A stretch of 64,000 bases of DNA from Erysipelotrichaceae bacterium (GCA_015058945.1 SVBF01000001.1:1-64000); one strand, 5' to 3'. Shown: positions 50,786 to 60,445, numbered from the stretch's first letter. Made by a program: numbers and translations. The notes: generated from the letters alone by a model not told the origin.

Positions 50786-51757
50786 GTGGCGGAACGCAAG
50801 AAGAACAAGGGTGAACTCTCCTTTGCCATGATGGCGAAGGAGGAGATCGCCTCCCATGATTTCCCGGAGGAACTGCAGCGCTCCTTGCTCTCTGGCTTTG
50901 CCAAGACCGGCGGATCTTTACGCTTAGGCGAAGCGGGGGAGGAACTCGACCTTAGCAGCGAGTCCGCCCGTATCGCGAAAACCTTATATCTGCTCGCCGG
51001 AAAGCGTTATGGGGGACTTCCCCATTTCGCCTATTCGCGCAGTTTCGGCAGGGGTAAGAAGACCCGCTTCCACGTCTTGATCCCCAATGGTAACGAGGTC
51101 CTCGAAGACCTGAAGGTCGATTTCCTCACCGGCAAGATCAACCCCGAGGTCGTCGCGGACGATTTGGAGGCGCGTTGCTACCTTTCCGGCGCCTTCCTCG
51201 CGAGCGGCTCAGTCAACGATCCTTCCTCGAGCAACTACCACCTCGAGATCGCCGTGAGCAGCCAATCCTACGCGAAATGGCTAAGCCATTTGATCAACAA
51301 GATCCTCGACCACCATTTCAACGCGAAGGTCTCTAGCCGCAGAAACCAGTGGATCGTCTACATGAAGCGCAGCGACCAAATCTCCGAGTTCCTGGTCCTC
51401 ATCGGGGCCACGGAGGCCTGCCTTAAATTCGAGTCGGTCCGCATCGACCGCGAGGAGGTCAACATCGAGAACCGCCTCGATAATTTGGACGCGGCGAACA
51501 TGTCCAAAACCTTGGCGACCGGCCAGCGTCAGGTGAAGCAGATCGAATACCTCCTCGCAAAGCGAGGTTTCGATGCTTTCCCTAGCGACAAATCCCGCGC
51601 TTTGATGAAGATTCGCTTGGCCCATCCCGAGGCGAGTCTAGGGGAACTTGCGGAGTTACTCTCCGAGGAACTCTCCGCGACCGTGAGCAAGAGCAACGTC
51701 AACCATCTCTTCCGTTCCTTGGAGGAACTCTATCTGCAAGAAGGAGGGGAGGCATGA
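50786..51757 (+). CDS. whiA: WhiA-family DNA-binding regulator
   Basis: A 323-residue protein. The N-terminal region and YLSGAFLASGSVNDPSSSNYHLEI near 133 form the LAGLIDADG-like domain; the C-terminal HTH lies at about 225-320 (RLAHPEASLGELAELLSEE, then SKSNVNHLFRSLEEL). WhiA influences division and gene expression in Gram-positives. Start GTG 2 nt after rapZ. The usual third gene, crh, is replaced by a small XRE regulator. Confidence 0.93.
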   Translation: MAERKKNKGELSFAMMAKEEIASHDFPEELQRSLLSGFAKTGGSLRLGEAGEELDLSSESARIAKTLYLLAGKRYGGLPHFAYSRSFGRGKKTRFHVLIPNGNEVLEDLKVDFLTGKINPEVVADDLEARCYLSGAFLASGSVNDPSSSNYHLEIAVSSQSYAKWLSHLINKILDHHFNAKVSSRRNQWIVYMKRSDQISEFLVLIGATEACLKFESVRIDREEVNIENRLDNLDAANMSKTLATGQRQVKQIEYLLAKRGFDAFPSDKSRALMKIRLAHPEASLGELAELLSEELSATVSKSNVNHLFRSLEELYLQEGGEA

Positions 51758-51972
51758 GCAAACAATACATCGCCTTTGCTTTAGGCAAACGCATCGCCTA
51801 CCTCCGTAAGCAGAAGGGGTGGACCCAACTGCAGTTCTCCTTGGAGACGGGCATCGCGAAAAGCTATGTCTGCGAACTCGAATCCGGCAAGCGCAACCCG
51901 CACCTTTTGGTGCTAGAAAAAGTATGTGATGGCCTCGGCATCACTTTCTCCGAGCTCTTCGAAGGGTTATAA
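51754..51972 (+). CDS. XRE-family helix-turn-helix protein
   Basis: A 72-residue Cro/CI-type DNA-binding domain and little more: LGKRIAYLRKQKGWTQLQFSLETGIAKSYVCELESGKRN contains the HTH. The start overlaps the whiA stop (ATGA), and GGAGG in the end of whiA is the RBS. It may autoregulate the operon; targets unknown. Confidence 0.9.
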   Translation: MSKQYIAFALGKRIAYLRKQKGWTQLQFSLETGIAKSYVCELESGKRNPHLLVLEKVCDGLGITFSELFEGL

Positions 51973-52083
51973 GTCCCAATCAATCCGCGGCGATAGCCGT
52001 TTTCCAGCGAAATAATCCCTTTAAAGGGAAAGCGCGAACGCGTTATACTATTCCCGCAATCAAAAGGAGGACATAGTTTAGTC

Positions 52084-53151
52084 ATGTCAGTTAAAGTTGC
52101 GATTAACGGATTCGGACGCATTGGTCGTCTCGCTTTCCGTCAGATGTTTGGTGCCGAAGGCTACGAAGTCGTCGCCATCAACGACCTCACGAGCCCCAAG
52201 ATGCTCGCCAACCTCTTGAAGTACGACACCGCCCAGAAGGGTTATTGCGGCGTCATCGGCGAGAATCTCCACACCGTCGATTCCATCGAACCGGAATACG
52301 AGGAAGACGGCAAGACCATCAAGGTCCCGGGCGCCATCATCGTCGATGGCAAGAAGATCACCATCTATGCCGAACCCAAAGCCGTGAACCTCCCCTGGGG
52401 TAAGCTCGGCGTCGACGTCGTGCTCGAGTGCACTGGCTTCTATTGCTCCAAAGAGAAATCCATGGCCCACATCGAAGCCGGCGCCAAGAAAGTCGTCATC
52501 TCCGCCCCGGCCGGCAAGGACCTCAAGACCATCGTCTTCTCCGTCAACGAGAAGACCCTCACCAAGGAAGATCAGGTCATCTCCGCCGCTTCCTGCACCA
52601 CCAACTGCCTCGCCCCGATGGCGAAGACCCTCAACGATACCTTCCCGATCCAGTCCGGTATCATGACCACCGTCCACGCCTACACCGGCGACCAGATGAT
52701 CCTCGACGGCCCGCATCGTAAAGGCGACCTCCGCCGTGCCCGTGCCGGTGCCGCGAACATCGTCCCGAACTCCACCGGCGCCGCCAAGGCGATCGGCCTC
52801 GTCATCCCCGAACTCAACGGCAAGCTCATCGGCTCCGCCCAGCGCGTCCCCGTCCCGACCGGCTCCACGACCATCCTCGTCGCCGTCGTCAAGGGCGAAG
52901 ACGTCACCCCGGAGAAGATCAACGCCGCGATGAAGGCCGCCTCCTCCGCTTCCTTCGGCTACACCGAGGAACCGCTCGTCTCCTCCGACGTCATCGGTAT
53001 GCGCTTTGGCTCTCTCTTCGATGCCACCCAGACCATGGTCACCAAGGTCGGCGAAGGCCTCTTCCAGGTCCAGGTCGTCGCTTGGTACGACAACGAGAAC
53101 TCCTACACCTCTCAGATGGTCCGCACCATCAAGTACTTCGCGGAGCTCTAA
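52084..53151 (+). CDS. gap: Glyceraldehyde-3-phosphate dehydrogenase, type I
   Basis: A 355-residue glycolytic enzyme that makes 1,3-bisphosphoglycerate with [17 protein letters not shown] binds NAD at the N-terminus; [12 protein letters not shown] near 172 contains the catalytic Cys; [15 protein letters not shown] closes the protein. RBS AAAGGAGG. Slightly longer than the usual 335 residues because of an insert near residues 60-85. pgk and tpiA are 3.4 kb downstream instead of adjacent. Confidence 0.97.
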   Translation: MSVKVAINGFGRIGRLAFRQMFGAEGYEVVAINDLTSPKMLANLLKYDTAQKGYCGVIGENLHTVDSIEPEYEEDGKTIKVPGAIIVDGKKITIYAEPKAVNLPWGKLGVDVVLECTGFYCSKEKSMAHIEAGAKKVVISAPAGKDLKTIVFSVNEKTLTKEDQVISAASCTTNCLAPMAKTLNDTFPIQSGIMTTVHAYTGDQMILDGPHRKGDLRRARAGAANIVPNSTGAAKAIGLVIPELNGKLIGSAQRVPVPTGSTTILVAVVKGEDVTPEKINAAMKAASSASFGYTEEPLVSSDVIGMRFGSLFDATQTMVTKVGEGLFQVQVVAWYDNENSYTSQMVRTIKYFAEL

Positions 53152-53166
53152 TCCCATTCGTCAAGA

Positions 53167-53197
53167 AAGTGCCTCCCTCGCGGGGCACTTTTCTTTT
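53167..53197 (+). terminator. gap terminator
   Basis: AAGTGCC pairs with GGCACTT across TCCCTCGCGG and is followed by TTTTCTTTT. Confidence 0.85.
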
Positions 53198-53235
53198 AGA
53201 AAACGCTTTCTTAATAGGTGCTTGTTCCCGTATTG

Positions 53236-53264
53236 TTGATTTTTCCGCCCGCGTTTTTTACAAT
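53236..53264 (+). promoter_or_regulatory. Promoter of the lipoprotein behind gap
   Basis: TTGATT and TACAAT separated by 17 bp, 31 nt before the ATG, with AAAGGAAC as RBS. Confidence 0.7.
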
Positions 53265-53294
53265 GCAGGCGTTTCAAGAAAGGAACATCACGAC

Positions 53295-54464
53295 ATGAAA
53301 AAGAATCTCATCTTATTAAGTGCCTCGGCCATGCTTCTCGCGGGCTGCGGCGGCTCCGCGAATAGCGGTTACGTCGCCGAACCTAGCGGCGGCAAGGTGG
53401 TCGAAGCCACCGTCCTCGCCGAAGCGGCGAAGAAACTTTCCGGCAACCTGCCGGCCAAAAAAGCCATCGGCATGAAGCTCGACGGCAGCGGCAAAGTCGA
53501 CGGCTCCCTCTCCTTCAGAAGTAGCGCCGAACTCGGCCCCTTATCGGGCAAGGCCTATAAGGTTAACCTCGAGGCCAACATGAATGGCAACGCGGGCTTA
53601 GGTTCCTTCGAGCAGTCCGCGAAGGGTTCCGCCTCCGCCTCCGCCTCACTTAAGGGCAACCTCGTCCTCCCGGCCATCACCGGCGTTGATTCCGAGACCA
53701 TGTCCTTCAAAGTCGAGGACAAGACCGTGAACCTCGACGCTTCGCTTAATGCGAAGGCCTACCTCGAGGAAGGCACCGTCTACGCTGACCTCACCGGACT
53801 CAAAGACGGCGTCACCAAGTTCTATAACGCCATCCTCCCCGTCATCGGCGGTGGTATCGGCTTAGTCGAACAGCCCGAAATCCCTGACGTCTTCAAGAAA
53901 TTCAAACTCGCCTTGCCGGAAGAGTTCGTGGCTACCCTCGGCCAGCTTCCTGAGAGTTTGCAGGAACTTGCCGGAAAGGTCGCGGAATTCCTTGGCAGCT
54001 TTGAAGAACTTAAGTCCGAAGCCGCCAGCGGCGAAGCCAAGAAGCTTCTCGAAGGCATCGAGTTCAAGACCTATGACGGCGGACTCTTCGGCATCCACGT
54101 CGCCGCGGATCTGAAGGACATCGTCTCCTTCATCCCCGCCGAACAAACGGAAGCCTTAAGCGTCATCAACAAAGTCTTGGAGAAAGTCGGCGCCTCCGCC
54201 GAAGCGCTCCTCCTCTTCTCCGAGACCGAGGTTCGTTCTGCCGGATTCACCGTCAAAGTCGACGTCAAAGACCTCGACTTCGCCTCCTTCGTGGAAGGCG
54301 AGGCGCAGGCGCAGATGCCGTTTGATAAGCTAAACCTCTCCTTCGAGGCTGGCGAGAAGATCGAGTTCTCTTATGACAACGCGGTCCAGATCGAAACCCT
54401 CGCGGATAAGACCGGCTACGAAGAGCTTCCCACCGACGCTCTTCCTGACCTTGACGAGGAATAA
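53295..54464 (+). CDS. Lipoprotein of unknown function
   Basis: A 389-residue predicted lipoprotein (lipobox LAGC, followed by GGS). The mature part is rich in beta strands with Gly/Ala/Ser (GSASASASLKG) and a helical middle (about 210-300), acidic overall. The composition resembles LolA/LprG-like lipid-binding folds, but this is a guess from pattern. It has its own promoter and terminator and separates gap from pgk. Confidence 0.72.
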   Translation: MKKNLILLSASAMLLAGCGGSANSGYVAEPSGGKVVEATVLAEAAKKLSGNLPAKKAIGMKLDGSGKVDGSLSFRSSAELGPLSGKAYKVNLEANMNGNAGLGSFEQSAKGSASASASLKGNLVLPAITGVDSETMSFKVEDKTVNLDASLNAKAYLEEGTVYADLTGLKDGVTKFYNAILPVIGGGIGLVEQPEIPDVFKKFKLALPEEFVATLGQLPESLQELAGKVAEFLGSFEELKSEAASGEAKKLLEGIEFKTYDGGLFGIHVAADLKDIVSFIPAEQTEALSVINKVLEKVGASAEALLLFSETEVRSAGFTVKVDVKDLDFASFVEGEAQAQMPFDKLNLSFEAGEKIEFSYDNAVQIETLADKTGYEELPTDALPDLDEE

Positions 54465-54483
54465 ACCAAAACCCATTGGGATT

Positions 54484-54512
54484 GGCCCGGCATTGCCCGG
54501 GCCTTTCTCTTT
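54484..54512 (+). terminator. Terminator of the lipoprotein gene
   Basis: A 7-bp stem GGCCCGG/CCGGGCC with loop CATTGC, then TTTCTCTTTT. Confidence 0.88.
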
Positions 54513-54528
54513 TACGCACGGCAAACGC

Positions 54529-54584
54529 CTTGCAATCTCCTGGAATTAATTAATTCCCTTGCCCTAGAACCTCATTGGGCAAGG
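54529..54584 (+). repeat. Hairpin repeat upstream of the BspA-like gene
   Basis: CTTGCAATnnCCTGGnATTAA followed by a hairpin CCTTGCCC/GGGCAAGG. A related copy lies downstream of the same gene (56414-56487), in the same orientation. Confidence 0.6.
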
Positions 54585-54633
54585 TCGTTTAAAAACCCAG
54601 TGGCTATAATAGATTTAATCGCCGACTAAAAAG

Positions 54634-56370
54634 ATGAAAAAGAACGTTCTATCGATTTCCATATTACCCATTTGCTTGGTCCTGATTTCCTGTGGGTCGC
54701 ATGACTCGGGCAGCGGTTCTTTTGATCCGGCTGAATCCCCGCTTTCTTTTTCTTGGGACGAAAAGGAAGAGGGATATTGGGTCAAGGGGTCCTCAGCGAC
54801 CATAAAAGGGGACATCAGCATACCTTCCTTATACGAAGGGGAGCCGGTGATTGGAATTGATTCGAACGCGTTTCGTCTTTGCGAAGGCATTACTTCCATC
54901 CGTATCCCCTCTTCCGTCCGTCACATCGGCCCGGGCGCGTTTGATTATCGACCGGAAGGAAAGCAACTGTATTTCGAAATCGAATCGATGCAGAAATGGC
55001 TTTCCGTTTCGGGTAAGCAACATCTCAACCGCAATGTGCATCTGCTTTATCCAAACGGCGAGGAAATCAAAGAAGCCGCCATTCCTTTTGGCGTCACTGA
55101 AATCAACGATTACGAATTCGCCTCCTGCTCGTTCTTAACATCCGTCGACATTCCAAACTCCGTTCTTTCCATTGGCTCCTATGCTTTCGAATGGTGCGCC
55201 TCTTTGACGAGCATCAGCGTTCCTGAATCGGTCTTGGACATCGGATGGAATGCCTTTCCTGGGTCAGAGCCTTTAGACAAGCTTTACCACCTTTATCACA
55301 ATGCCTATTATCTAGGGAACGACGAAAACCCCTATCTTTGGCTCATTTGCCGCAAAAACGAGAGCATATCTTCTTGTCTCGCTCACGAACGCTGCCGTCA
55401 CATTTATTCCGATGCCTTCGCCTCTTGTCGCAATCTGACCGAGATAACGTTCGGTAGGAGTGTTGAATCCATTGGGGATCGCGCCTTCTCCTCTTGCACC
55501 GCTTTAGAGCATGTAACTATCCCCTCTTCCGTAAAGTCCATTGGCTATGAAGCGTTTGCCCACTGCGTCTCTTTAGTGGATCTTTCCCTTGAATCGGGCG
55601 TTAAAAAGATAGGGGATGGCATGCTTCTTGGCTGTAAAAGTCTTTCCTCGCTTTTCCTTCCCGCCTCCATCGAAAGCGTTGGCGACGCCGCTTTTGCCGG
55701 GTGTATGTCTTTAGGGGAAATTCGCGTTGACGAAACAAACCCGTCCTTTGCTTCAAGGGAAGGCGTTCTTTACGATAAGGACATCGAGGATTTGATTCAT
55801 TATCCCCAGGCGAAAACCGGGGTATTCGCGGTTCCGGATTCCCTGGCCCACATCCCGTCCAACGCCTTTGACGAAGTGGCGTGGGGCTATTCGTTCTCCG
55901 TATCGCCCAACAACCTTCATTTTTCTTCAATCGGCGGCGTTTTATATGATAAAGAGGCGACTCGCTTGATCCGCTTCCCTTACCGAGCCTTTGGGGAATA
56001 TGAGTTCTTGGCATCGATCGAAAGCATTGCCTATCACGCCTTTTTTCGGAACGAATTGCCTCCGCTTTTGCGTTTGACCCAAAACCTGGTTGAGATTGAG
56101 GAGATGGCCTTTGCGAACAGTACGGGCGTGGAACGCTTGATTTTGGGCAAAAAAGTCACGAAAATCGGCAAACTCGCCTTTGGTGCGGCAGGTGTTTCCA
56201 AACTTTTCTATGAGGGCAGCCAAGCAGAATTCGAAACGGCTTCGCGTGAATGGGAACCTGGCTGTGGTTTGGGTAGGGCGGCAACCTTTTATTACAGCGA
56301 AACCAAACCCCTGACGCCGGGCTCATATTGGCATTACGTCAACGGGGAGCCCACGCTTTGGAATGAGTGA
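54634..56370 (+). CDS. BspA-type leucine-rich-repeat lipoprotein
   Basis: A 578-residue surface lipoprotein (lipobox LISC, Cys20). From about residue 70 it has many BspA/LRR_5 repeats, each like (L/I)xxIxxPxSVxxIGxxAFxxC (for example near 92, 180, 275, 298, 320 and 345), ending in a FYEGSQAEFE cap. Such proteins bind host or bacterial surfaces in gut and oral bacteria. TATAAT at 54604-54609; no convincing RBS. Codon use is less GC-biased than in the flanking glycolytic genes. Flanked by related hairpin repeats, so it may have been inserted. Confidence 0.87.
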   Translation: MKKNVLSISILPICLVLISCGSHDSGSGSFDPAESPLSFSWDEKEEGYWVKGSSATIKGDISIPSLYEGEPVIGIDSNAFRLCEGITSIRIPSSVRHIGPGAFDYRPEGKQLYFEIESMQKWLSVSGKQHLNRNVHLLYPNGEEIKEAAIPFGVTEINDYEFASCSFLTSVDIPNSVLSIGSYAFEWCASLTSISVPESVLDIGWNAFPGSEPLDKLYHLYHNAYYLGNDENPYLWLICRKNESISSCLAHERCRHIYSDAFASCRNLTEITFGRSVESIGDRAFSSCTALEHVTIPSSVKSIGYEAFAHCVSLVDLSLESGVKKIGDGMLLGCKSLSSLFLPASIESVGDAAFAGCMSLGEIRVDETNPSFASREGVLYDKDIEDLIHYPQAKTGVFAVPDSLAHIPSNAFDEVAWGYSFSVSPNNLHFSSIGGVLYDKEATRLIRFPYRAFGEYEFLASIESIAYHAFFRNELPPLLRLTQNLVEIEEMAFANSTGVERLILGKKVTKIGKLAFGAAGVSKLFYEGSQAEFETASREWEPGCGLGRAATFYYSETKPLTPGSYWHYVNGEPTLWNE

Positions 56371-56413
56371 AAGGGACGGTGCGCCTTTGGGGCGAACCGC
56401 CGTCTTTCCTGGT

Positions 56414-56487
56414 CTTGCAATTACCTGGGATTAAGACACTCGGCTTGACTCTAGTCCCTTGCTCCATAGCCTCGCGTTGGGCAAGGG
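56414..56487 (+). repeat. Hairpin repeat downstream of the BspA-like gene (also terminator)
   Basis: CTTGCAATTACCTGGGATTAA, a spacer, then CCCTTGC/GCAAGGG around an 18-nt loop followed by TTTTTA, so it can terminate the gene. It is related to the upstream copy over both the linear and the hairpin part. Confidence 0.65.
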
Positions 56488-56581
56488 TTTTTATTTCGCC
56501 CGAAAGCCCAAAGGCGTCTTTCATACACATGCGCGTGGAAGTGGTGTAAGATTAATCCACACAAGGAGTAACCATATCAAC

Positions 56582-57835
56582 ATGCTTACCGTCAAACAAT
56601 TACCCGACCTCCACGGAAAGAAAGTCTACGTCCGCGTCGACTTCAACGTTCCGCATAAGGGAGAGGTCATTTCCGATGACAACCGCATCCGCGCGGCCAT
56701 CCCCACCATCAAAGCCTTGCTCGAGAAAGGCGCCCGCGTCCTTCTCATGTCCCACCTCGGCAAAGTCGACTGGAAGAAGCTCAAGAAGGGCGAAAAGACC
56801 CAGGAAGACATCGATGGCCAGATGAAGAAGAACAACCTCTGCATCGCCGTCGAGCCGCTTAAGAAGCACATCTCCGAAGCCATGGGTCATGACGTCAACG
56901 TCGCCTTCTGCCCCGAAAACCGCGGCGAAGCCCTCAAGGACGCCGTCGATGCGCTTAAGGATGGCGAGATCCTCCTCGCCCAGAACACCCGTTATCAGCC
57001 GGGCGAAGAAAAGAACGACCCCGAACTCGCTAAGGAATGGGCCGGCCTCGTCGACGCGTTCGTCATGGACGCCTTCGGCTCCGCCCACCGCGCCCACGCC
57101 TCCACCGTCGGCGTCCCCGAGATCCTCAAGGCCGAAGGCAAGCCCGTCTTCCTCGGCTTCCTCATGATCAAAGAGGTCGAGAACCTCACCCGCTGCGTCG
57201 AGGTCAAACCCGAAGACCGTCCCTATGTCGCGATCCTCGGCGGTCTCAAAGTCTCCGACAAGATCAAAGTCATCGACGCCCTCATCGATAAGTGCGATTA
57301 CATCATCATCGGCGGCGCGATGAGCTATACCTTCAAGAAAGCCCGCGGCGAGAAGATCGGCTCCTCCTTCCTCGACGAAGCCTCCCTCGAATACGCGAAG
57401 AACTGCCTCGAGAAGGCCGGCGACAAGATCGTCCTCCCCGTCGACTCCGTCATCACCGATTCCTTCGAACCGGTCGAAGGCCGCAAGATCGAAGTGGTCG
57501 ATGAAATCCCCGAAGGCTTCGAAGGCGTCGATATCGGCCCCAAGTCCGAAAAACTCTTCGCCGAGACCATCGCCAAAGCCAAAATGGTCTTCTGGAACGG
57601 CCCGATGGGCGTGTTCGAACAGCCGGAATTCCAAAGCGGTACCAAGGCCGTCTGCGAGGCCATCAAGGAACTCGACGGCAAAGCCTTCACCGTTTGCGGC
57701 GGTGGCGATTCCGCCGCGGCCATCAAACAGTTCGGCTATAAGGACAACTTCTCCCACGTCTCCACCGGCGGCGGAGCTTCGCTCGAGATGATCGAGAACG
57801 AAGGCCATCTCCCCGGCGTCGACGTCTTGAGGTAA
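56582..57835 (+). CDS. pgk: Phosphoglycerate kinase
   Basis: A 417-residue glycolytic kinase. YVRVDFNVPHKGEVISDDNRIRAA at the N-terminus, LLMSHLGK near 54, DAFGSAHRAHAS near 162, and the C-terminal GGGDSAAAIKQFG and STGGGASLEMIE. AAGGAG lies upstream of ATG 56582. Followed 5 nt later by tpiA. Confidence 0.97.
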   Translation: MLTVKQLPDLHGKKVYVRVDFNVPHKGEVISDDNRIRAAIPTIKALLEKGARVLLMSHLGKVDWKKLKKGEKTQEDIDGQMKKNNLCIAVEPLKKHISEAMGHDVNVAFCPENRGEALKDAVDALKDGEILLAQNTRYQPGEEKNDPELAKEWAGLVDAFVMDAFGSAHRAHASTVGVPEILKAEGKPVFLGFLMIKEVENLTRCVEVKPEDRPYVAILGGLKVSDKIKVIDALIDKCDYIIIGGAMSYTFKKARGEKIGSSFLDEASLEYAKNCLEKAGDKIVLPVDSVITDSFEPVEGRKIEVVDEIPEGFEGVDIGPKSEKLFAETIAKAKMVFWNGPMGVFEQPEFQSGTKAVCEAIKELDGKAFTVCGGGDSAAAIKQFGYKDNFSHVSTGGGASLEMIENEGHLPGVDVLR

Positions 57836-57840
57836 TCGAC

Positions 57841-58599
57841 ATGCGCAAAAAACTCTTACTCGGCAACTGGAAAATGAACAAAACCCGCCCCGAGGCGAAG
57901 GAATTCGCCGAAGGTTGCGGCGAGATGGTCGAATATGCCATCTCCCATGGCATCGACGTCGGCGTTGCCCCGACCTTCGTCTGCCTCTGCCCCGTCATCA
58001 AGCACGCCCCGGCGGAACTCATCGTCGCCGCCCAGAACGTCAACGAGCATCCGAGCGGTGCCTATACCGGCGAAATCTCCATCCCGATGCTCCAAGAGAT
58101 CGGCGTGAAGTGGTGCATCCTCGGCCATTCGGAACGCCGCGAATATAACGGCGAGACCTCCGAGGCCTGCAATCTCAAGATCAAAGCCTTGCTCGCGGCG
58201 GGCATGACCCCCGTCTATTGCTGTGGCGAATCCCTCGCGACCTTCGAGGAAGGCAAGACCAAAGCCTTCGTCGAGGAGCAGATCCGCACCGGACTTAAGG
58301 ACCTCACCCCCGAGGAAGCGCGCAAAGTCGTCATCGCCTATGAGCCCATCTGGGCCATCGGCACCGGCAAGAGCGCGACCAAGGAGATCGCCGAGGACAC
58401 GATCGGTTCCATCCGCGCCGTCCTCCGTTCCCTCTTTGGCGGAGCCGCTGAAGACATCCGCATCCTCTATGGCGGATCGGTCAAACCCAACAACATCGCC
58501 GAATACATGTCCGAACCCGACATCGACGGCGCCCTCGTCGGCGGCGCGTCCCTGACGCTCGAATCCTATAAGGGCCTCATCGAAGGTTTGGTGGGCTAA
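57841..58599 (+). CDS. tpiA: Triosephosphate isomerase
   Basis: A 252-residue TIM-barrel enzyme: NWKMNKT near residue 9, GHSERRE near 96 (catalytic His), AYEPIWAIGTGKSAT near 166 (catalytic Glu and the flexible loop) and YGGSVKPNN near 210. Standard length. Co-transcribed with pgk and followed after 1 nt by the Bax-inhibitor gene. Confidence 0.97.
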   Translation: MRKKLLLGNWKMNKTRPEAKEFAEGCGEMVEYAISHGIDVGVAPTFVCLCPVIKHAPAELIVAAQNVNEHPSGAYTGEISIPMLQEIGVKWCILGHSERREYNGETSEACNLKIKALLAAGMTPVYCCGESLATFEEGKTKAFVEEQIRTGLKDLTPEEARKVVIAYEPIWAIGTGKSATKEIAEDTIGSIRAVLRSLFGGAAEDIRILYGGSVKPNNIAEYMSEPDIDGALVGGASLTLESYKGLIEGLVG

Positions 58600-58600
58600 T

Positions 58601-59398
58601 ATGGCTTACGCTAGCTTCCATGAGAGCCAGCAGCAACCGTCCAAGGTCAACGACCTGACCTCCGGTGGCCTTTCCGAAGGAAAAGCCATCGCCAAAATCT
58701 ATGGCTACATGGGCATCGCCCTCCTCGTGACCGCCGTGGTCGCGACGGGCGTCGCCTGGCTCTTCTCCACTCAGATCAACCTGAACCTCAGAGAAGGGTC
58801 CATCGACACCGCGAACCGTTGGTTCTACGTCGTCGTGGGCGCCTGGATCGTCTCGCTGTTCGCCTTGCTGATCCTCTCCTTCGTCATTCCTATCCGCGCT
58901 TCGCGCAGCGGGAAGTCGCTATGGGTTCCCTACATCCTCTATTCGGTCTTCATGGGCATCGCCCTCTCGGCGGTCTTACTGGCTGGCATCCCGTTCTGGA
59001 TGATCGGTGAGGCCTTCGGCATCACCGCCCTTGCCTTCGGCGCGATGTTCCTCATCGGCTGGAAGTCGAAGAAGGGCATCGGCGTCGTGAGCTTCATCGC
59101 GATGTCCTTGCTCTCCACGATCCTCATCGTGGCCATCTGCGGGCTCTTCATCCTCATGTTCCGCGGCTTCACCGCCGACGGCGCCTTCTGGTTCGACATC
59201 GGCATCACCGCCGCGATGATCGGCGTCATCATGCTCGTCACCATCGTCGATACCTACCGCATCAAGCAGATCGTCTCGCGTTCCGACCAGAGCACGAACA
59301 TCTACCTCTATTGCTCCTTCGTGATGTATACGGACTTCATCAGCATCTTGCTCCGCGTCCTCTACATCATCGCGCGTCTTCAAAGCAGGAACAGCTAA
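58601..59398 (+). CDS. Bax inhibitor-1/YccA-family membrane protein
   Basis: A 265-residue protein with a polar N-terminus of about 30 residues and seven TM helices. GLSEGKAIAKIYGYMGIALL, SVFMGIALSAVLLA and the C-terminal DTYRIKQIVSRSD with YTDFISILLRVLYIIARLQ fit the BI-1/TMBIM family (pH-dependent Ca2+ leak channels such as YetJ). It is 1 nt behind tpiA. Confidence 0.9.
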   Translation: MAYASFHESQQQPSKVNDLTSGGLSEGKAIAKIYGYMGIALLVTAVVATGVAWLFSTQINLNLREGSIDTANRWFYVVVGAWIVSLFALLILSFVIPIRASRSGKSLWVPYILYSVFMGIALSAVLLAGIPFWMIGEAFGITALAFGAMFLIGWKSKKGIGVVSFIAMSLLSTILIVAICGLFILMFRGFTADGAFWFDIGITAAMIGVIMLVTIVDTYRIKQIVSRSDQSTNIYLYCSFVMYTDFISILLRVLYIIARLQSRNS

Positions 59399-59437
59399 TT
59401 AAAAACAAACTCTCCTAAGAAATCTGGGGATGGCAAA

Positions 59438-59468
59438 GCGCGGTCAGCAATGGCCGCGCCTTTCCTTT
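59438..59468 (+). terminator. Terminator of the pgk-tpiA-Bax inhibitor operon
   Basis: GCGCGG/CCGCGC with a 10-nt loop, followed by CTTTCCTTT. Confidence 0.7.
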
Positions 59469-59619
59469 ATGTCGCCTTGCTTTGCAAAAACTGCCGAACT
59501 CCAACGCGGCAAAGAATGGCAAAAAAAGGCAAGGACTTTGCCTCTTCAATTTCGCTCAAATATCTTTTAATTCGGACTTAATAACCTTATATAATTTGCA
59601 AGCAGGAGTTGAAAAAAGC

Positions 59620-60342
59620 ATGAAAAAAATAACAGTTCTGATGTTACTTCCCATGGTGGCGCTTACAGGATGTAACAATGCCAAGGTAATCAGCGAAGCG
59701 GAAGCGAAAACGATTATTGAGCAAATTAACGCCAAGCAAAAAGAAAGCCCCATCAATGAATTCAAATTGATTTATGACGAAACCGTTGACGGCGTTAAGG
59801 CTACTAACCTCACGGAATATAGCGAACCAAAAACTTATTTCCATATTCTCGACGGTGATCTTGAAGCTTGGGCTTATGCCAAAGATTCAAAATATTATTT
59901 CGTAAACCATGATTCCAGCGAAGGCACCGAGGTCAAAGAATATTATGAATTTGGCGAGGACGGAAAAGTCGTGTTCGACCTCATGTCCGAGGAAATAAAA
60001 CAAAACGCAACTGCGGAATTCAATGATTTCGGCATTCTTGATCTGGAAGCGATGAAGAATGAATACGTTCCTGGTCTAGAAGTGAATTTCCAATATACCA
60101 CCGAAGGCGAAGGCTCTTTGAATTTTTCGGCCGAATGCAAATGGAATTCCGAAGGACTAACGGAAAGAATCGTCCTCAATGGCAGCTATAAAGATTATAG
60201 GCCATATGAATTTACGTATTTGGGAGAGGGTAGTGTAGACGGTGTTTCCTATAAAGAAGAATACACCATGACGTATCAATATACGGTTAATCCCACTTAC
60301 CCAGATTTAACGGGATATACCAAATTAACCGCTGAAGAATAG
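59620..60342 (+). CDS. AT-rich lipoprotein of unknown function
   Basis: A 240-residue lipoprotein (MKKITVLMLLPMVALTGC, Cys18), acidic and Tyr/Glu-rich, with no recognised domain. Its codon use (AAA, GAA, TAT, ATT) is clearly more AT-rich than that of its neighbours, which suggests recent acquisition. AGGAG lies about 11 nt before ATG; TATAAT lies at 59590-59595. Confidence 0.72.
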   Translation: MKKITVLMLLPMVALTGCNNAKVISEAEAKTIIEQINAKQKESPINEFKLIYDETVDGVKATNLTEYSEPKTYFHILDGDLEAWAYAKDSKYYFVNHDSSEGTEVKEYYEFGEDGKVVFDLMSEEIKQNATAEFNDFGILDLEAMKNEYVPGLEVNFQYTTEGEGSLNFSAECKWNSEGLTERIVLNGSYKDYRPYEFTYLGEGSVDGVSYKEEYTMTYQYTVNPTYPDLTGYTKLTAEE

Positions 60343-60356
60343 CAGAGTCCAAAAGG

Positions 60357-60389
60357 AGGGCGTTATCCGTGAAAACGATGCGCCCTTTT
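60357..60389 (+). terminator. Terminator of the AT-rich lipoprotein gene
   Basis: AGGGCG/CGCCCT stem with inner pairing CGTT/AACG, followed by TTTTCC. Confidence 0.65.
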
Positions 60390-60445
60390 CCTATAACTGC
60401 CCGTTTCTTTAAGGTACAATATTCCTAACCAAAGGAGATACATAA

